NCBI GenBank assembly: GCA_029884455.1
Contig: JAOUHU010000023.1
Span: 1-44,524 of the forward strand
Source of the DNA: Gammaproteobacteria bacterium
GTDB taxonomy: Bacteria; Pseudomonadota; Gammaproteobacteria; Steroidobacterales; Woeseiaceae
Direction of reading: 5' to 3'
Length of the DNA stretch: 44,524 nucleotides
Both the position numbers and the translations under genes were made by a program. Of this stretch, positions 25,610 to 33,791 are shown piece after piece. Position 1 is the first letter of the stretch; each line of letters begins with the position of its first letter. A model generated the notes under the pieces. That model did no database searches and was not told the DNA's origin. It saw only the letters and a program-made list of their open reading frames with translations.

Positions 25610-26232
25610 CGCGCAGCTTTGCCACAGTGCTGCTGTTTCTGGCCGCAATTGCCGGTGCCGAAGAAGCGCGCTTCACCTATCTCAGCGCCGACCGCATCGA
25701 GTATCAGTCGGATGTTGAGCGCAGCGTCTGGGACGTGCAGGGCTGGTATGGCACGGACCTTCACAGGCTTTGGTGGAAACTCGAGGGCAGCAACGCCTCG
25801 GACACTGACAACGAACTGCAGCTGCTGTACAGCCGGGCGGTTTCGCCCTATTTCGACGCACAAATTGGTGTCAGCGTGGCCGACAATCCCGCCGACACCG
25901 ACACGGCCTTTGTAATCGGCATTATGGGACTCGCTCCTTACAACATCGAGATTGATATCGCTGCATCGGTCAATACTGACGGTGACTATCAACTGCACGG
26001 CGAATTTACACACGATATTCGCTTCTCGGAACACTTCGTCCTGCAGCCGCGACTTGAGTTGCGAGCTCGGTCCGCGGCTGAAGACCAGGCGGCGCTGGAA
26101 ATGCGCCTGCGCTACGAAATCAACCGCAACATCGCCCCCTACCTGGGGCTCTCCTGGCAAAACCATTTCAATGACAGTGCGCCGGGTGACGCCACAACGG
26201 TGTTTATCGCGGGCTTAGGATTCTGGTTCTAG
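25606..26232 (+). CDS. copB: Outer-membrane copper-resistance protein CopB (short form)
   Basis: CopB is an outer-membrane beta-barrel that accompanies CopA. From ATG 25606 the product is 208 residues with a signal peptide (SFATVLLFLAAIAGAEEA), then the family segment RIEYQSDVERSVWDVQGWYG, DLHRLWWKLEG and alternating beta strands to a terminal Phe (GLGFWF). Longer family members have an N-terminal Met/His-rich copper-binding stretch, which is absent here. The open frame upstream lies inside copA and is not used. The last 18 bases overlap the convergent trhO gene. Confidence 0.9.
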   Translation: MTRSFATVLLFLAAIAGAEEARFTYLSADRIEYQSDVERSVWDVQGWYGTDLHRLWWKLEGSNASDTDNELQLLYSRAVSPYFDAQIGVSVADNPADTDTAFVIGIMGLAPYNIEIDIAASVNTDGDYQLHGEFTHDIRFSEHFVLQPRLELRARSAAEDQAALEMRLRYEINRNIAPYLGLSWQNHFNDSAPGDATTVFIAGLGFWF

Positions 26233-26991
26233 GTTTTTCCCAGCCTGGCTCATAAAAGGGCCTGACCCTTGCATGTAGCCTCCCTCGGCGAGATCACTGT
26301 CGATCGCGACGCGTTTGTCGAACACAAAACAGTCGCCGTTCCAGCGGCTTTGCGCCGGGGGTATTTCGCTCAGGTAATTCAGGATGCCGCCCTGCAGCTG
26401 GTAAACCTCATCGAAACCCAGCTCCAGCATCAGGGCAGCCGCCTTTTCGCAGCGAATGCCACCGGTACAGTACATGGCCAGCGGCCGGTCGGTAGAAGTG
26501 GCCGCCAGCTCGCTCGCGTATGCAGCAAATTGCCGGAAATTGTCGGTCCGCGGATCAACCGCACCCGGAAAGCTGCCGACTTCTATCTCGTAGTGGTTGC
26601 GGGTATCGATCAGCAGCACATCCGGATCTGAAATCAACGCATTCCAGTTACGTGGCTGGACATGAACGCCGGTTTTCCGGTGCGGCAGGATGTCGGGCCG
26701 GCCGAGCGTGACAATTTCGTTTTTGCAGCGCACTCGCATACGTAGGAATGGCGCATCGTTTGCGTCTGTCCAGCGACCATCAATCGGCGTGGCGAGCTGC
26801 AAGCGGCGCTCTATCCAGCTGAACACCGTTTCAATCGCGAGTTGTGCGCCCGCGAGCGTGCCATTAAAACCCTCTTTTGCAACCAGAATCGTGCCGAGCA
26901 GTCCCTGCTCCTCGCACAAGGCCTGCAGCGCGCCGCAAAACGACTCGGCCTCGTCCAGGTCCAGGAAGCGATAAAACGATACGACCTTCAT
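26215..26991 (-). CDS. trhO: Rhodanese-type tRNA uridine(34) hydroxylase TrhO, altered C-terminus
   Basis: TrhO (YceA) makes 5-hydroxyuridine at tRNA position 34 with oxygen. The 258-residue protein has the N-terminal acylphosphatase-like domain (MKVVSFYRF, AKEGFNGTLAG) and a rhodanese domain with catalytic Cys175 in the loop CTGGIRC (175-181), then LQGGILNYL and CFVFDKRVA. Family members usually continue with a cysteine-rich tail (a CxxC-type motif after a GxYxxC-like segment). Here that tail is replaced by YMQGSGPFMSQAGKNLEPES, encoded by a short repeat motif. The start overlaps the plsB stop (ATGA), so it is coupled to plsB. Enzyme activity may persist, since the rhodanese core is complete. 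Confidence 0.88.
   Translation of the reverse strand: MKVVSFYRFLDLDEAESFCGALQALCEEQGLLGTILVAKEGFNGTLAGAQLAIETVFSWIERRLQLATPIDGRWTDANDAPFLRMRVRCKNEIVTLGRPDILPHRKTGVHVQPRNWNALISDPDVLLIDTRNHYEIEVGSFPGAVDPRTDNFRQFAAYASELAATSTDRPLAMYCTGGIRCEKAAALMLELGFDEVYQLQGGILNYLSEIPPAQSRWNGDCFVFDKRVAIDSDLAEGGYMQGSGPFMSQAGKNLEPES
26254..26270 (-). repeat. Short repeat motif inside the 3' end of trhO
   Basis: On the minus strand this reads AAGGGTCAGGCCCTTTT. GTCAGGCCCTTTT matches the motif near rho (18892-18904) in 12 of 13 positions, and on the plus strand its core GGGCCTGACCC (26258-26268) is identical to 6892-6902 at the GNAT stop codon. In trhO it codes for the QGSGPF stretch at the point where the family's cysteine tail should start. 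A REP-like or miniature-element origin is an inference. Confidence 0.45.
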
Positions 26992-29453
26992 TCCGCATCC
27001 GGAACCAGGTCGGGAACCGTCAACGACAGAATGCTGTGGCGAATTTCCTCGCCCAGCACCAGACGTGCATCGGCGCCGATACTGACCAGGCTGCCATCAA
27101 ATTCCAGCAGGCCGTCACTATTGCGGCGCAACACATCCTGTTCCTGCAACGTCAGGATGTAATCGTGAAACAGGGTCTTGTTGAAAAAGTCCGGCGAGTG
27201 CAGGCCGTATATCATCGACAGGCGCTCGGCGCTCCACTGGCACATTTGTTCGAGACGCGACCGTGACAGCACACCCGAACCATGCCGGTTGAGTAACGCA
27301 ATCGCGAGGTAGAAGCGCTGGATCATCGGCACCATCGTCTGGCCGAGCATCAACAGCTGGTAAGCGCGCGCGGATCCTGCCGGTGGACGAATCAACCAGT
27401 CGTCCTCGCGAGTCAGTAGCTGCTGCTCTACCAGGGCATTCACAGCGCTCAGTGTGACTGCATCGATTTCCTCAGCAGCCCACTTCAGAGTGAGCTCTTT
27501 TTTCATGAACGGATAAATCAAGCGGATGAGCCGTTGAATTTCGGCGACTTCGAGCTGCCGTCCCTGGATGAAGCAGCATGCTACCGATGCCGGCACAGAC
27601 AACAGGTGCAGGATATTGTTGCGAAAATAGGTCATGCGCACTGCTGTGTGTTCCGGCATGGCGATGACATCACCCATTGGATGCGCCGTGCGGCTGATCA
27701 CGTCCAGCTTCTCACCATGCGCGATGATCTTCTGAGGCGGCCAGTCCGGCAGCGTGACCGAGTCGGAATAACTGAAACGGCGCATCAAGTCGAGGCTTAG
27801 CTGCAGTTGCGACTCGAGTTCCGCGGCGCCGATCTTTTGCCGCGGCGTCGCCAGCAGTACGTAAGCCAGCAGGCTGATCGGTGTGACCGCAGCCGCGGAA
27901 TTAATACCACTCATGATCTCGGCGCCGAGTCGGTCAACCACATCGTTAAACCATTTTGGTCGCTCCTCTCTGCCAGCGCCGAAACTGCGCCATTCCGGAT
28001 CGACCGTTGCAAGTATCGCCTCGAGGTCGATCGGCTCGCCAACATTAACGTACACACTGCCGAAGTTTTCGCGCAGGCCCTTTACGGACCGGATCAGGCC
28101 CAGCAGCGACTCGGATTTTTTCTCGCCGCCGCCAAGTTCATTGATAAAGGAGTCGCCCTCGAGCAATTTTTCGTAGCCAAAATAGATCGGTACGAAGACG
28201 ACCGCGCGTTTCGGGTCATTGATGTAAGAGCGCACCGTCATGGCAAGCATGCCGCCTTTGGGCTCCAGCAGCCTGCCGGTGCGGCTGCGGCCGCCCTCGA
28301 CGAAATACTCGATCGAGTGGCCGCGCACCAGTACCTGGTGCAGGTAAGCGTCGAATACGGCCGCATACAGGCGATTGCCGCGAAAACTGCGGCGCAGGAA
28401 AAAAGCCCCACCGCGGCGCAGTATCGGACCGACGATGGGCATATTCAGATTGATGCCGGCGGCGATATGCGGCAGGTGCAGGCCTTGCTCGTAACCGATA
28501 TAGCCAAGCAGCAGGTAGTCGAAGTGGCTGCGGTGGCACGGCACATAAATCACTTCCTTTTGCTTGGCAACGTCATGCAGTCGCTGCACGTGTTTGAGTT
28601 CAATGCCATCGTAGATGCGATTCCACAACCACCGCAGGAATCGCTGGATTAACCGGATCGTCGGGTAGGACATATCCGCTGCAATTTCCATTGCGTATCT
28701 GCGTGCGTTTTCCAGCGCGGCACGCTGTTTCGCCGGATCATCGCCGGCCTCGGCAATAATTGCCTTGCGTACGCCGGGCGCCAGCAGCACCTGGTGCACC
28801 ATTGTGCGACGCAGCGACAGGTCCGGGCCGACGGTCGCTGCGCGCCGCTGACGAAAATGCACGCGCAACACGCGCGATACTTTGCGAAATGCAATCGCCG
28901 TCTGCAGTCCGCCGTGGCTGATCGTGGTCAGTGGCAGCGCATGGCTGTAACGCAGCAGAGTGCTGCGCCCATGCAGGATGGTGGCAAAGAATTTTCGCGT
29001 TCGGCCGACAACGTCCCAGTTTTCCGCGAACATCAATTTGAATATTGATGCTTCTTTATCCGGTGAACGACCCCAGTAAATAGCGACCGGAATCAGCAGT
29101 AATTCCTCGCGATGATTCTCCGCGGCAGCAATTATCTCGCGCAGTCGGCGCGAACCTTCAGCACGCGGTCGTCGATAGAAAAACCCGCGCAATGGTCGCA
29201 GCACAACATATCGGCTCGAAAAGCGCTTGCCGCAGTATTGCAGGGAGCCGCTCGGCGGTGGCAATCCGCTTTTTTCGCAGGCGCGCTCAAGCGCCAGCAG
29301 GTCAGCCAGGCCGCCGCTTTCGAGCACGTAACAGACGGCGGCATTCGCGTCGGTGACAAGCTCTGCGGGCTTCTCTGGCTGAATTGCGGGCCGGGCCCAT
29401 ACTGAGAAAATCTTACCGGCGATCCAGTACAGTGGTCGAACGATCAGGGGCAC
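26988..29453 (-). CDS. plsB: Glycerol-3-phosphate 1-O-acyltransferase
   Basis: PlsB is the inner-membrane enzyme that acylates glycerol-3-phosphate, the first step of phospholipid synthesis. The 821 residues match the family (about 807 in E. coli). Acyltransferase block 1 HRSHFD contains catalytic His307 and Asp312; block 2 is GAFFLRRSFRGN, block 3 is FVEGGRSRTGR and block 4 is VPIYFGYEKL. GTG 29453 gives the proper N-terminus; no strong ribosome-binding site is seen. trhO overlaps its stop by four bases. Upstream, in the same direction, are a small lipoprotein and a hydrolase gene. Confidence 0.96.
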   Translation of the reverse strand: MPLIVRPLYWIAGKIFSVWARPAIQPEKPAELVTDANAAVCYVLESGGLADLLALERACEKSGLPPPSGSLQYCGKRFSSRYVVLRPLRGFFYRRPRAEGSRRLREIIAAAENHREELLLIPVAIYWGRSPDKEASIFKLMFAENWDVVGRTRKFFATILHGRSTLLRYSHALPLTTISHGGLQTAIAFRKVSRVLRVHFRQRRAATVGPDLSLRRTMVHQVLLAPGVRKAIIAEAGDDPAKQRAALENARRYAMEIAADMSYPTIRLIQRFLRWLWNRIYDGIELKHVQRLHDVAKQKEVIYVPCHRSHFDYLLLGYIGYEQGLHLPHIAAGINLNMPIVGPILRRGGAFFLRRSFRGNRLYAAVFDAYLHQVLVRGHSIEYFVEGGRSRTGRLLEPKGGMLAMTVRSYINDPKRAVVFVPIYFGYEKLLEGDSFINELGGGEKKSESLLGLIRSVKGLRENFGSVYVNVGEPIDLEAILATVDPEWRSFGAGREERPKWFNDVVDRLGAEIMSGINSAAAVTPISLLAYVLLATPRQKIGAAELESQLQLSLDLMRRFSYSDSVTLPDWPPQKIIAHGEKLDVISRTAHPMGDVIAMPEHTAVRMTYFRNNILHLLSVPASVACCFIQGRQLEVAEIQRLIRLIYPFMKKELTLKWAAEEIDAVTLSAVNALVEQQLLTREDDWLIRPPAGSARAYQLLMLGQTMVPMIQRFYLAIALLNRHGSGVLSRSRLEQMCQWSAERLSMIYGLHSPDFFNKTLFHDYILTLQEQDVLRRNSDGLLEFDGSLVSIGADARLVLGEEIRHSILSLTVPDLVPDAE

Positions 29454-29485
29454 GATTGAAATCCGCGGCTACAAGGCTTGACGTT

Positions 29486-29701
29486 TTAATTCTCGCCCGC
29501 AGCCTCGTCGATAGCAGCATCGAGCGCATCGACGGATTGCTGCATTTGCTCCTCGAGGGCATTTGCCTCTTGCAGGTTCTTTTCGATGCTGCGCTGCAGT
29601 TCGTCGGCCGCCGTATGCATTTCCTCTGTCGCCGCCGGTTCTTCGGCAGGTCCGCCACAAGCCGCCAGGGCGGCCACAATTAGAGTGAGAAAAAACCGCA
29701 T
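29486..29701 (-). CDS. Small coiled-coil lipoprotein
   Basis: This 71-residue protein has a lipoprotein signal: MRFFLTLIVAALAAC, with LAAC as lipobox and Cys15 as the lipidated residue. The mature part is acidic and helical with repeating hydrophobic positions (LQRSIEKNLQEANALEEQM), suggesting a short coiled coil. A Gln follows shortly after the cysteine-glycine-glycine linker but no Asp at +2, so the outer membrane is the likely destination. ATG 29701 has AAGGAG 8 bases upstream, which supports it being real despite its small size. I do not recognise a named family; Lpp-like spacer function would be speculation. Confidence 0.78.
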   Translation of the reverse strand: MRFFLTLIVAALAACGGPAEEPAATEEMHTAADELQRSIEKNLQEANALEEQMQQSVDALDAAIDEAAGEN

Positions 29702-29720
29702 GCCAGTTCTCCTTCGCAGA

Positions 29721-30221
29721 TTACGCGGTGACGGTTTCTATGAACCGCTGCAGATAGTAATTGATTTCGTCGATGTTTGCGGTCAGACGATGGTCGCTGT
29801 TGAGGATATGCAGCTCCGCGTTACAGGATGCGGCGAAACGAATACTGTTTTCTACCGGGACTACCTCGTCATTCCAGCCATGCACTATGCAGATCGGCAA
29901 TTCAGGCGGCGTGGGCGTCAATTCCTCATAGCCCGGAATGAAATAGGCCGGCGCAAGCACGAACAGTCCGCGAGCCTTGAGCACGGCGGCCGCCGCCGTC
30001 GCCACATGGCCACCCATGCTCGATCCGACCAGCACCAGGGGATCATCAATTACCGCAGCCTCCGTGAGTAATTTTTCAACCCGGGCAGCCGGATCAGCAA
30101 TACCCTGGTAATCGATGCTTTGCACCGCGCAGCCAAGCTTCATCACCATCTCTGACATGGCACGAATTTTTGTGCCCCACGGACCCGATTCCTGGCCGTG
30201 CGAAAAAACCACTGTAGTCAT
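29721..30221 (-). CDS. Small alpha/beta hydrolase
   Basis: A compact 166-residue alpha/beta hydrolase. The N-terminal FSHGQESGPWG is the oxyanion-hole region. The nucleophile elbow is GSSMGG with Ser68, the acid is probably Asp118 in HGWNDEVVP and the base is His144 in SDHRL. It resembles the YqiA/UPF0227-like small hydrolases and RsbQ-sized esterases; the substrate is unknown. The start overlaps the tandem DsbA-fold gene by four bases (30218-30221), so the two are coupled. No signal peptide, so it is cytoplasmic. Confidence 0.85.
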   Translation of the reverse strand: MTTVVFSHGQESGPWGTKIRAMSEMVMKLGCAVQSIDYQGIADPAARVEKLLTEAAVIDDPLVLVGSSMGGHVATAAAAVLKARGLFVLAPAYFIPGYEELTPTPPELPICIVHGWNDEVVPVENSIRFAASCNAELHILNSDHRLTANIDEINYYLQRFIETVTA

Positions 30222-31555
30222 ACCAGGATCCCGTCACCCGTATCGCATTGCTCTTCGATGTGTCGCACCAGCAACCAGAGTCGATCCTGGCCCCAGACCG
30301 TGAAGTCGCCAAGGCGCAATGTTGGCACACCCCAGCACCCCGACTCCATCATCGACTCGCGATTCTCGGCAGCCATTCGGCGCCAGCCGTCATCGCGCAA
30401 TGCGGCTTTTACATCGGGCCAGAACAAACCGCAGGCATCCGTGACTCGGCGCAACCCCGCGTCGGTTGCGACATCAACACCTTCTGCCCAGATCGCCCGG
30501 GAAGCGCGCAGCAAGAAATCGCGAGCCTTCTTTTCCTCACAGGCATACGCATAGGTGGCGAGACAACGTTCAACGCCGACACCGGTCGGATCCGAAAACC
30601 GGCCAAATGGAACTTGCAGTCGTTGCGCCTCACGCGTCGCGTCACTGCCAATGTACAGCAGCTTGGATGCAGGCAGTTGCAAGCCGCGCATCACCATGGG
30701 CAATACCGGTCGCACGCGGAGTACCAGGCCAAAAGCATCCGCTATTTCGAAGGTACGCTGCAGCGCCAGGTAGGCATACGGGCTGCGGAACGAGAAAAAC
30801 AGCTCGAGTGCAGGCAGCTTGCGGGCGGCATCCGGCGGCGATACCGGCAGTGAAATCCGCGAGATTTGCCGTATCGATGCAAGTTGCACAGCGCTCGCCT
30901 GATCGCGGCCCAGGCCCAGCGTATCGAGTCGCTCTGCGAGGTAATGCAGCCGGTCCACGCCCCAGTACCATTCGCCACCGTAATACAGGGTCGCAGCATT
31001 GTAATGACCCATGCGCGCGAGCAAGTCCTGATTGCGTTGCAGCATCGCGGCCCCCTGCCCGCGTGTGTCAATGCTGCCGATGCGTCGAGCAGCCGCCTCC
31101 GCGTCACCGCGCCAATACAGGCGCAAAGTCTGTAACACGTCGTCCTCGAACGACGCGCTGTTTTCGCTCGCGGCCAAGACCTCAATCAGTGCGCGGCGGT
31201 GTTCCACCGGCGGTGCCCTGCCCTTGTCGAGGAACGGCAGGCCAAGTTCGCGTGCCAGTCGATCGCAATCCATTTTCGAGTATTCCGCGAGTAACTCCGC
31301 GTGCGGGCGGTACTCGTCACCGAGCGCCTGGGTGACGTATATACGGAGCTCGATCGCATAGTGATTGCGAAATTCCGCCAGGTGTTGTGCCAACAGGTAG
31401 GAGTAAGGATCGTCGAGTTCAAGGAATACGTGCACGGTGTGCGCACGGCCGCACAGGCGTCGACGCCACTCTGCCCAGCGCCGCTTCATCGTGCGTGTCA
31501 CCGGGCTGAACCAGACAGTGAAAAGCCACGATCGAATTCTACGTCTGATGCTCAC
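30218..31555 (-). CDS. Tandem DsbA-fold protein, 2-hydroxychromene-2-carboxylate isomerase type
   Basis: The 445-residue protein has two thioredoxin-like/DsbA-fold modules of the HCCA isomerase (kappa GST) type: one from about 40 to 215 (FLELDDPYSYLLAQHL) and a second from about 248 to 440 (LELFFSFRSPYAYLALQRTF). SPYxY is the substrate/glutathione-binding signature of the family, and WGVPTLRLGDFTVWGQDRL is the usual C-terminal cis-Pro segment; the first module has the related YYGGEWYWGVDRLHYL. Neither module has a CxxC redox motif. Known members isomerise chromene carboxylates with glutathione; a duplicated form is less usual, and its substrate is not evident. No aromatic-degradation genes are nearby. 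It overlaps both neighbours by four bases. Confidence 0.82.
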   Translation of the reverse strand: MSIRRRIRSWLFTVWFSPVTRTMKRRWAEWRRRLCGRAHTVHVFLELDDPYSYLLAQHLAEFRNHYAIELRIYVTQALGDEYRPHAELLAEYSKMDCDRLARELGLPFLDKGRAPPVEHRRALIEVLAASENSASFEDDVLQTLRLYWRGDAEAAARRIGSIDTRGQGAAMLQRNQDLLARMGHYNAATLYYGGEWYWGVDRLHYLAERLDTLGLGRDQASAVQLASIRQISRISLPVSPPDAARKLPALELFFSFRSPYAYLALQRTFEIADAFGLVLRVRPVLPMVMRGLQLPASKLLYIGSDATREAQRLQVPFGRFSDPTGVGVERCLATYAYACEEKKARDFLLRASRAIWAEGVDVATDAGLRRVTDACGLFWPDVKAALRDDGWRRMAAENRESMMESGCWGVPTLRLGDFTVWGQDRLWLLVRHIEEQCDTGDGILV

Positions 31556-31914
31556 GACTGATCCCAGGCAGCCGACGGCTTCCAGAGCAGCTCATCGAGA
31601 TCAGGCTGCCAGCGGTACTTTTGCATATCGACCCGACCTGCGATGACCGCAACGTCGTCCATCAGGAGCCGTTTGGTCTGCTCGCGGTATGCCGGCGTTG
31701 CCTTCTCGAAAGCTATTTTTCCGGATGCCTGCAGCACCCGATGCCAGGGTACCCGGTGCTGGTCCGGCAGGTGTCGCAATGCATAGCCAACCTGACGTGC
31801 GCCGCGCGGCACGCCTGCCACTTCGGCGACCTGGCCATAGCTCGCAACCTTGCCCTTTGGGATATCACAGACGGTTTCCCAGATGCGCTGCATGCGAGCG
31901 ATGCGGTCCATCAC
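31552..31914 (-). CDS. atl: Alkyltransferase-like protein (MGMT DNA-binding domain, Cys-to-Trp)
   Basis: This 120-residue protein has the DNA-binding domain of O6-alkylguanine-DNA alkyltransferase: VCDIPKGKVASYGQVAEVAG and RGARQVGYALRHLP. The catalytic PCHRV is PWHRV (Trp57), the hallmark of ATL proteins, which bind O6-alkylguanine lesions without repairing them and channel them to nucleotide-excision repair. GTG 31914 overlaps the upstream DUF885 stop by four bases; ATG 31911 is an equal alternative. The stop overlaps the next gene by four bases. It is complete for the family. Confidence 0.93.
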   Translation of the reverse strand: MMDRIARMQRIWETVCDIPKGKVASYGQVAEVAGVPRGARQVGYALRHLPDQHRVPWHRVLQASGKIAFEKATPAYREQTKRLLMDDVAVIAGRVDMQKYRWQPDLDELLWKPSAAWDQS

Positions 31915-33692
31915 ATCTGCGCATCGACCCAGGTCTGAATCTTGGTTTCGAGCATCGACAGGGGCATCGCCCCGTCCATCAGCACCTGGGTATGAAACGC
32001 ACGCACATCGAACTTGTCGCCAAGTTGCGCTTCGGCCCTGGCGCGTATTTCGCGAATCTTCAGCATGCCGATCTTGTAGGCCAGCGCCTGCCCGGGAATA
32101 GCCATGAAGCGCTCGGCTTCGGCAACGGCGCGCGTTTCCGATGTTGCCGAGTTCGCAAACATGTAGTCGAGCACCTGCTGCCGCGTCCAGCCCTTGGCAT
32201 GTATGCCGGTGTCAGTCACGAGCCGAATCGAACGCCACAGCTCCGCATTCAGAGCACCGAAATAGTCGAGCGGGTCCGTATACACGCCGAGTTCCCTGCC
32301 AAGCGACTCGGCGTACAAACCCCAGCCTTCGATGTAGGCCGTAAAGCCGCCATATCGGCGAAACCGCGGCAGGGACTCATTCTCCTGCTGCAACGCGATC
32401 TGGAAATGATGCCCCGGAATCGCCTCGTGCAGGAACAGGGACTGCATGTCCCATTTCGGTCGCGTGCCGACGTTGTACGCATTCGCATAAAAAATGCCGG
32501 GACGGCTGCCATCCGGCAAGCCGCTTTGATAGGAACCTTTTGCGGCCGATTGCTCGCGGAATGGCTCAACGCGCCGAACCTCGAACGGCGTCTTCGGAAA
32601 AACCTCGAACAGCTTTGGTACCAGGCTTTCGATGTGCGCGGTCATGTCGCGGTAGGCCTGGATCAGTTGTTCCGGCTCACTGTAGAAAAAACGCGCATCG
32701 GAATTGACGTACTCGAAAAATTCGCTGAGCTCACCTTCGAAACCAACCTGCTGCATGACGCCGCGCATCTCATTGTGAATCCGGGCCACCTCATCAAGCC
32801 CGATCTGGTGAATCTCCGCAGGGGTCAGGTCGGTGGTCGTAATTTGTCGCACCTTGTACGCGTACCAGGCTTCGCCGTCGGGCAGGTCAAGCAAACCGAT
32901 CGAATCGCGCGCTGCCGACAGGTACTCATCAACCATGAAATTCTTTATCCGCGCATAGGCCGGGATGAGCTTGTTCTCGATCGCGTCCTTGTAGGCGGCC
33001 GTCAGGCGCGCGCGATCCGCCGCACTGAAGCTCTCGGGCATGTTTGTGATCGGCGCATAAAAGCCACTGGCCTCGGCGCGGTCAACCAGCTGCGATTCGA
33101 CCTGCGGCAGGAACTTCTGCATCAGTATGCGCGGCTGTGTGATGCCCTGGCGCACACCTTCGCGCATGTTTTCGATTGCCTGCTCTGTGTAAACGACGAA
33201 ACCGTCGATACGTGCGAGAAAGTCATCGTAATGTTTGACAGTATCGAAAGGGTGGTCACCGCTGCCGCTGCCAAGCAAGACAAACGATGTGCTAGCCGAG
33301 CGGAACTGGTTCATCGGTGCAAGATGGTCAGGGAAGCGCTCACCGGCCAATGCCGTTTCCAGGCGCAGCTTGAACATGTCGTAACTCAGTCGCTCGTTGA
33401 CGCCCAGGTCGTCGCGCTCAATGTCGGCGAGCCGCGCCAAAAACTCGCTGTTGAGCTCATGCTCGCTGGCGCGGTGCTCCGGCCCGATGGAATTTGCGTA
33501 CTGGTCGTTATAACGATAATCGCCGATCTCCGTTGCGTCGATCGGGTTCAGTGCAAGATGCTGCTCAAAATGTTCTTCGAGCAAGGCGGCAAAAGCAGCT
33601 GGTGTGTCGATGCCCTGCTCATCAGGCAGCTCAGTTGTGCAGGCAATGGCAAGCAGCAAGCCTGCAATGTATGCCGACGTTATTTTTCGCAT
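31911..33692 (-). CDS. DUF885-family lipoprotein, probable zinc metallopeptidase
   Basis: The 593-residue protein has an N-terminal lipoprotein signal (ITSAYIAGLLLAIAC, lipobox cysteine at 18). It has the DUF885 HEAIPGHHFQ motif near residue 420 and the downstream EGWGLYAE glutamate, a HExxxHH...E pattern expected to bind zinc. Members of the family are predicted carboxypeptidases acting in the envelope. GGGGA six bases before ATG 33692 supports the start. It is 99 bases downstream of the sheath-like gene in the same direction and overlaps the ATL gene by four bases, so it is part of the dense minus-strand run. Confidence 0.9.
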   Translation of the reverse strand: MRKITSAYIAGLLLAIACTTELPDEQGIDTPAAFAALLEEHFEQHLALNPIDATEIGDYRYNDQYANSIGPEHRASEHELNSEFLARLADIERDDLGVNERLSYDMFKLRLETALAGERFPDHLAPMNQFRSASTSFVLLGSGSGDHPFDTVKHYDDFLARIDGFVVYTEQAIENMREGVRQGITQPRILMQKFLPQVESQLVDRAEASGFYAPITNMPESFSAADRARLTAAYKDAIENKLIPAYARIKNFMVDEYLSAARDSIGLLDLPDGEAWYAYKVRQITTTDLTPAEIHQIGLDEVARIHNEMRGVMQQVGFEGELSEFFEYVNSDARFFYSEPEQLIQAYRDMTAHIESLVPKLFEVFPKTPFEVRRVEPFREQSAAKGSYQSGLPDGSRPGIFYANAYNVGTRPKWDMQSLFLHEAIPGHHFQIALQQENESLPRFRRYGGFTAYIEGWGLYAESLGRELGVYTDPLDYFGALNAELWRSIRLVTDTGIHAKGWTRQQVLDYMFANSATSETRAVAEAERFMAIPGQALAYKIGMLKIREIRARAEAQLGDKFDVRAFHTQVLMDGAMPLSMLETKIQTWVDAQM

Positions 33693-33791
33693 GAAATTCC
33701 CCGAACAGATGCAGACGGGAAAGGATATCAGAGCGATCAGTCAGGCGACGGTCGCAAGCTGCGGTTGCGGCAATCGCTTGCGCCCAACGCG

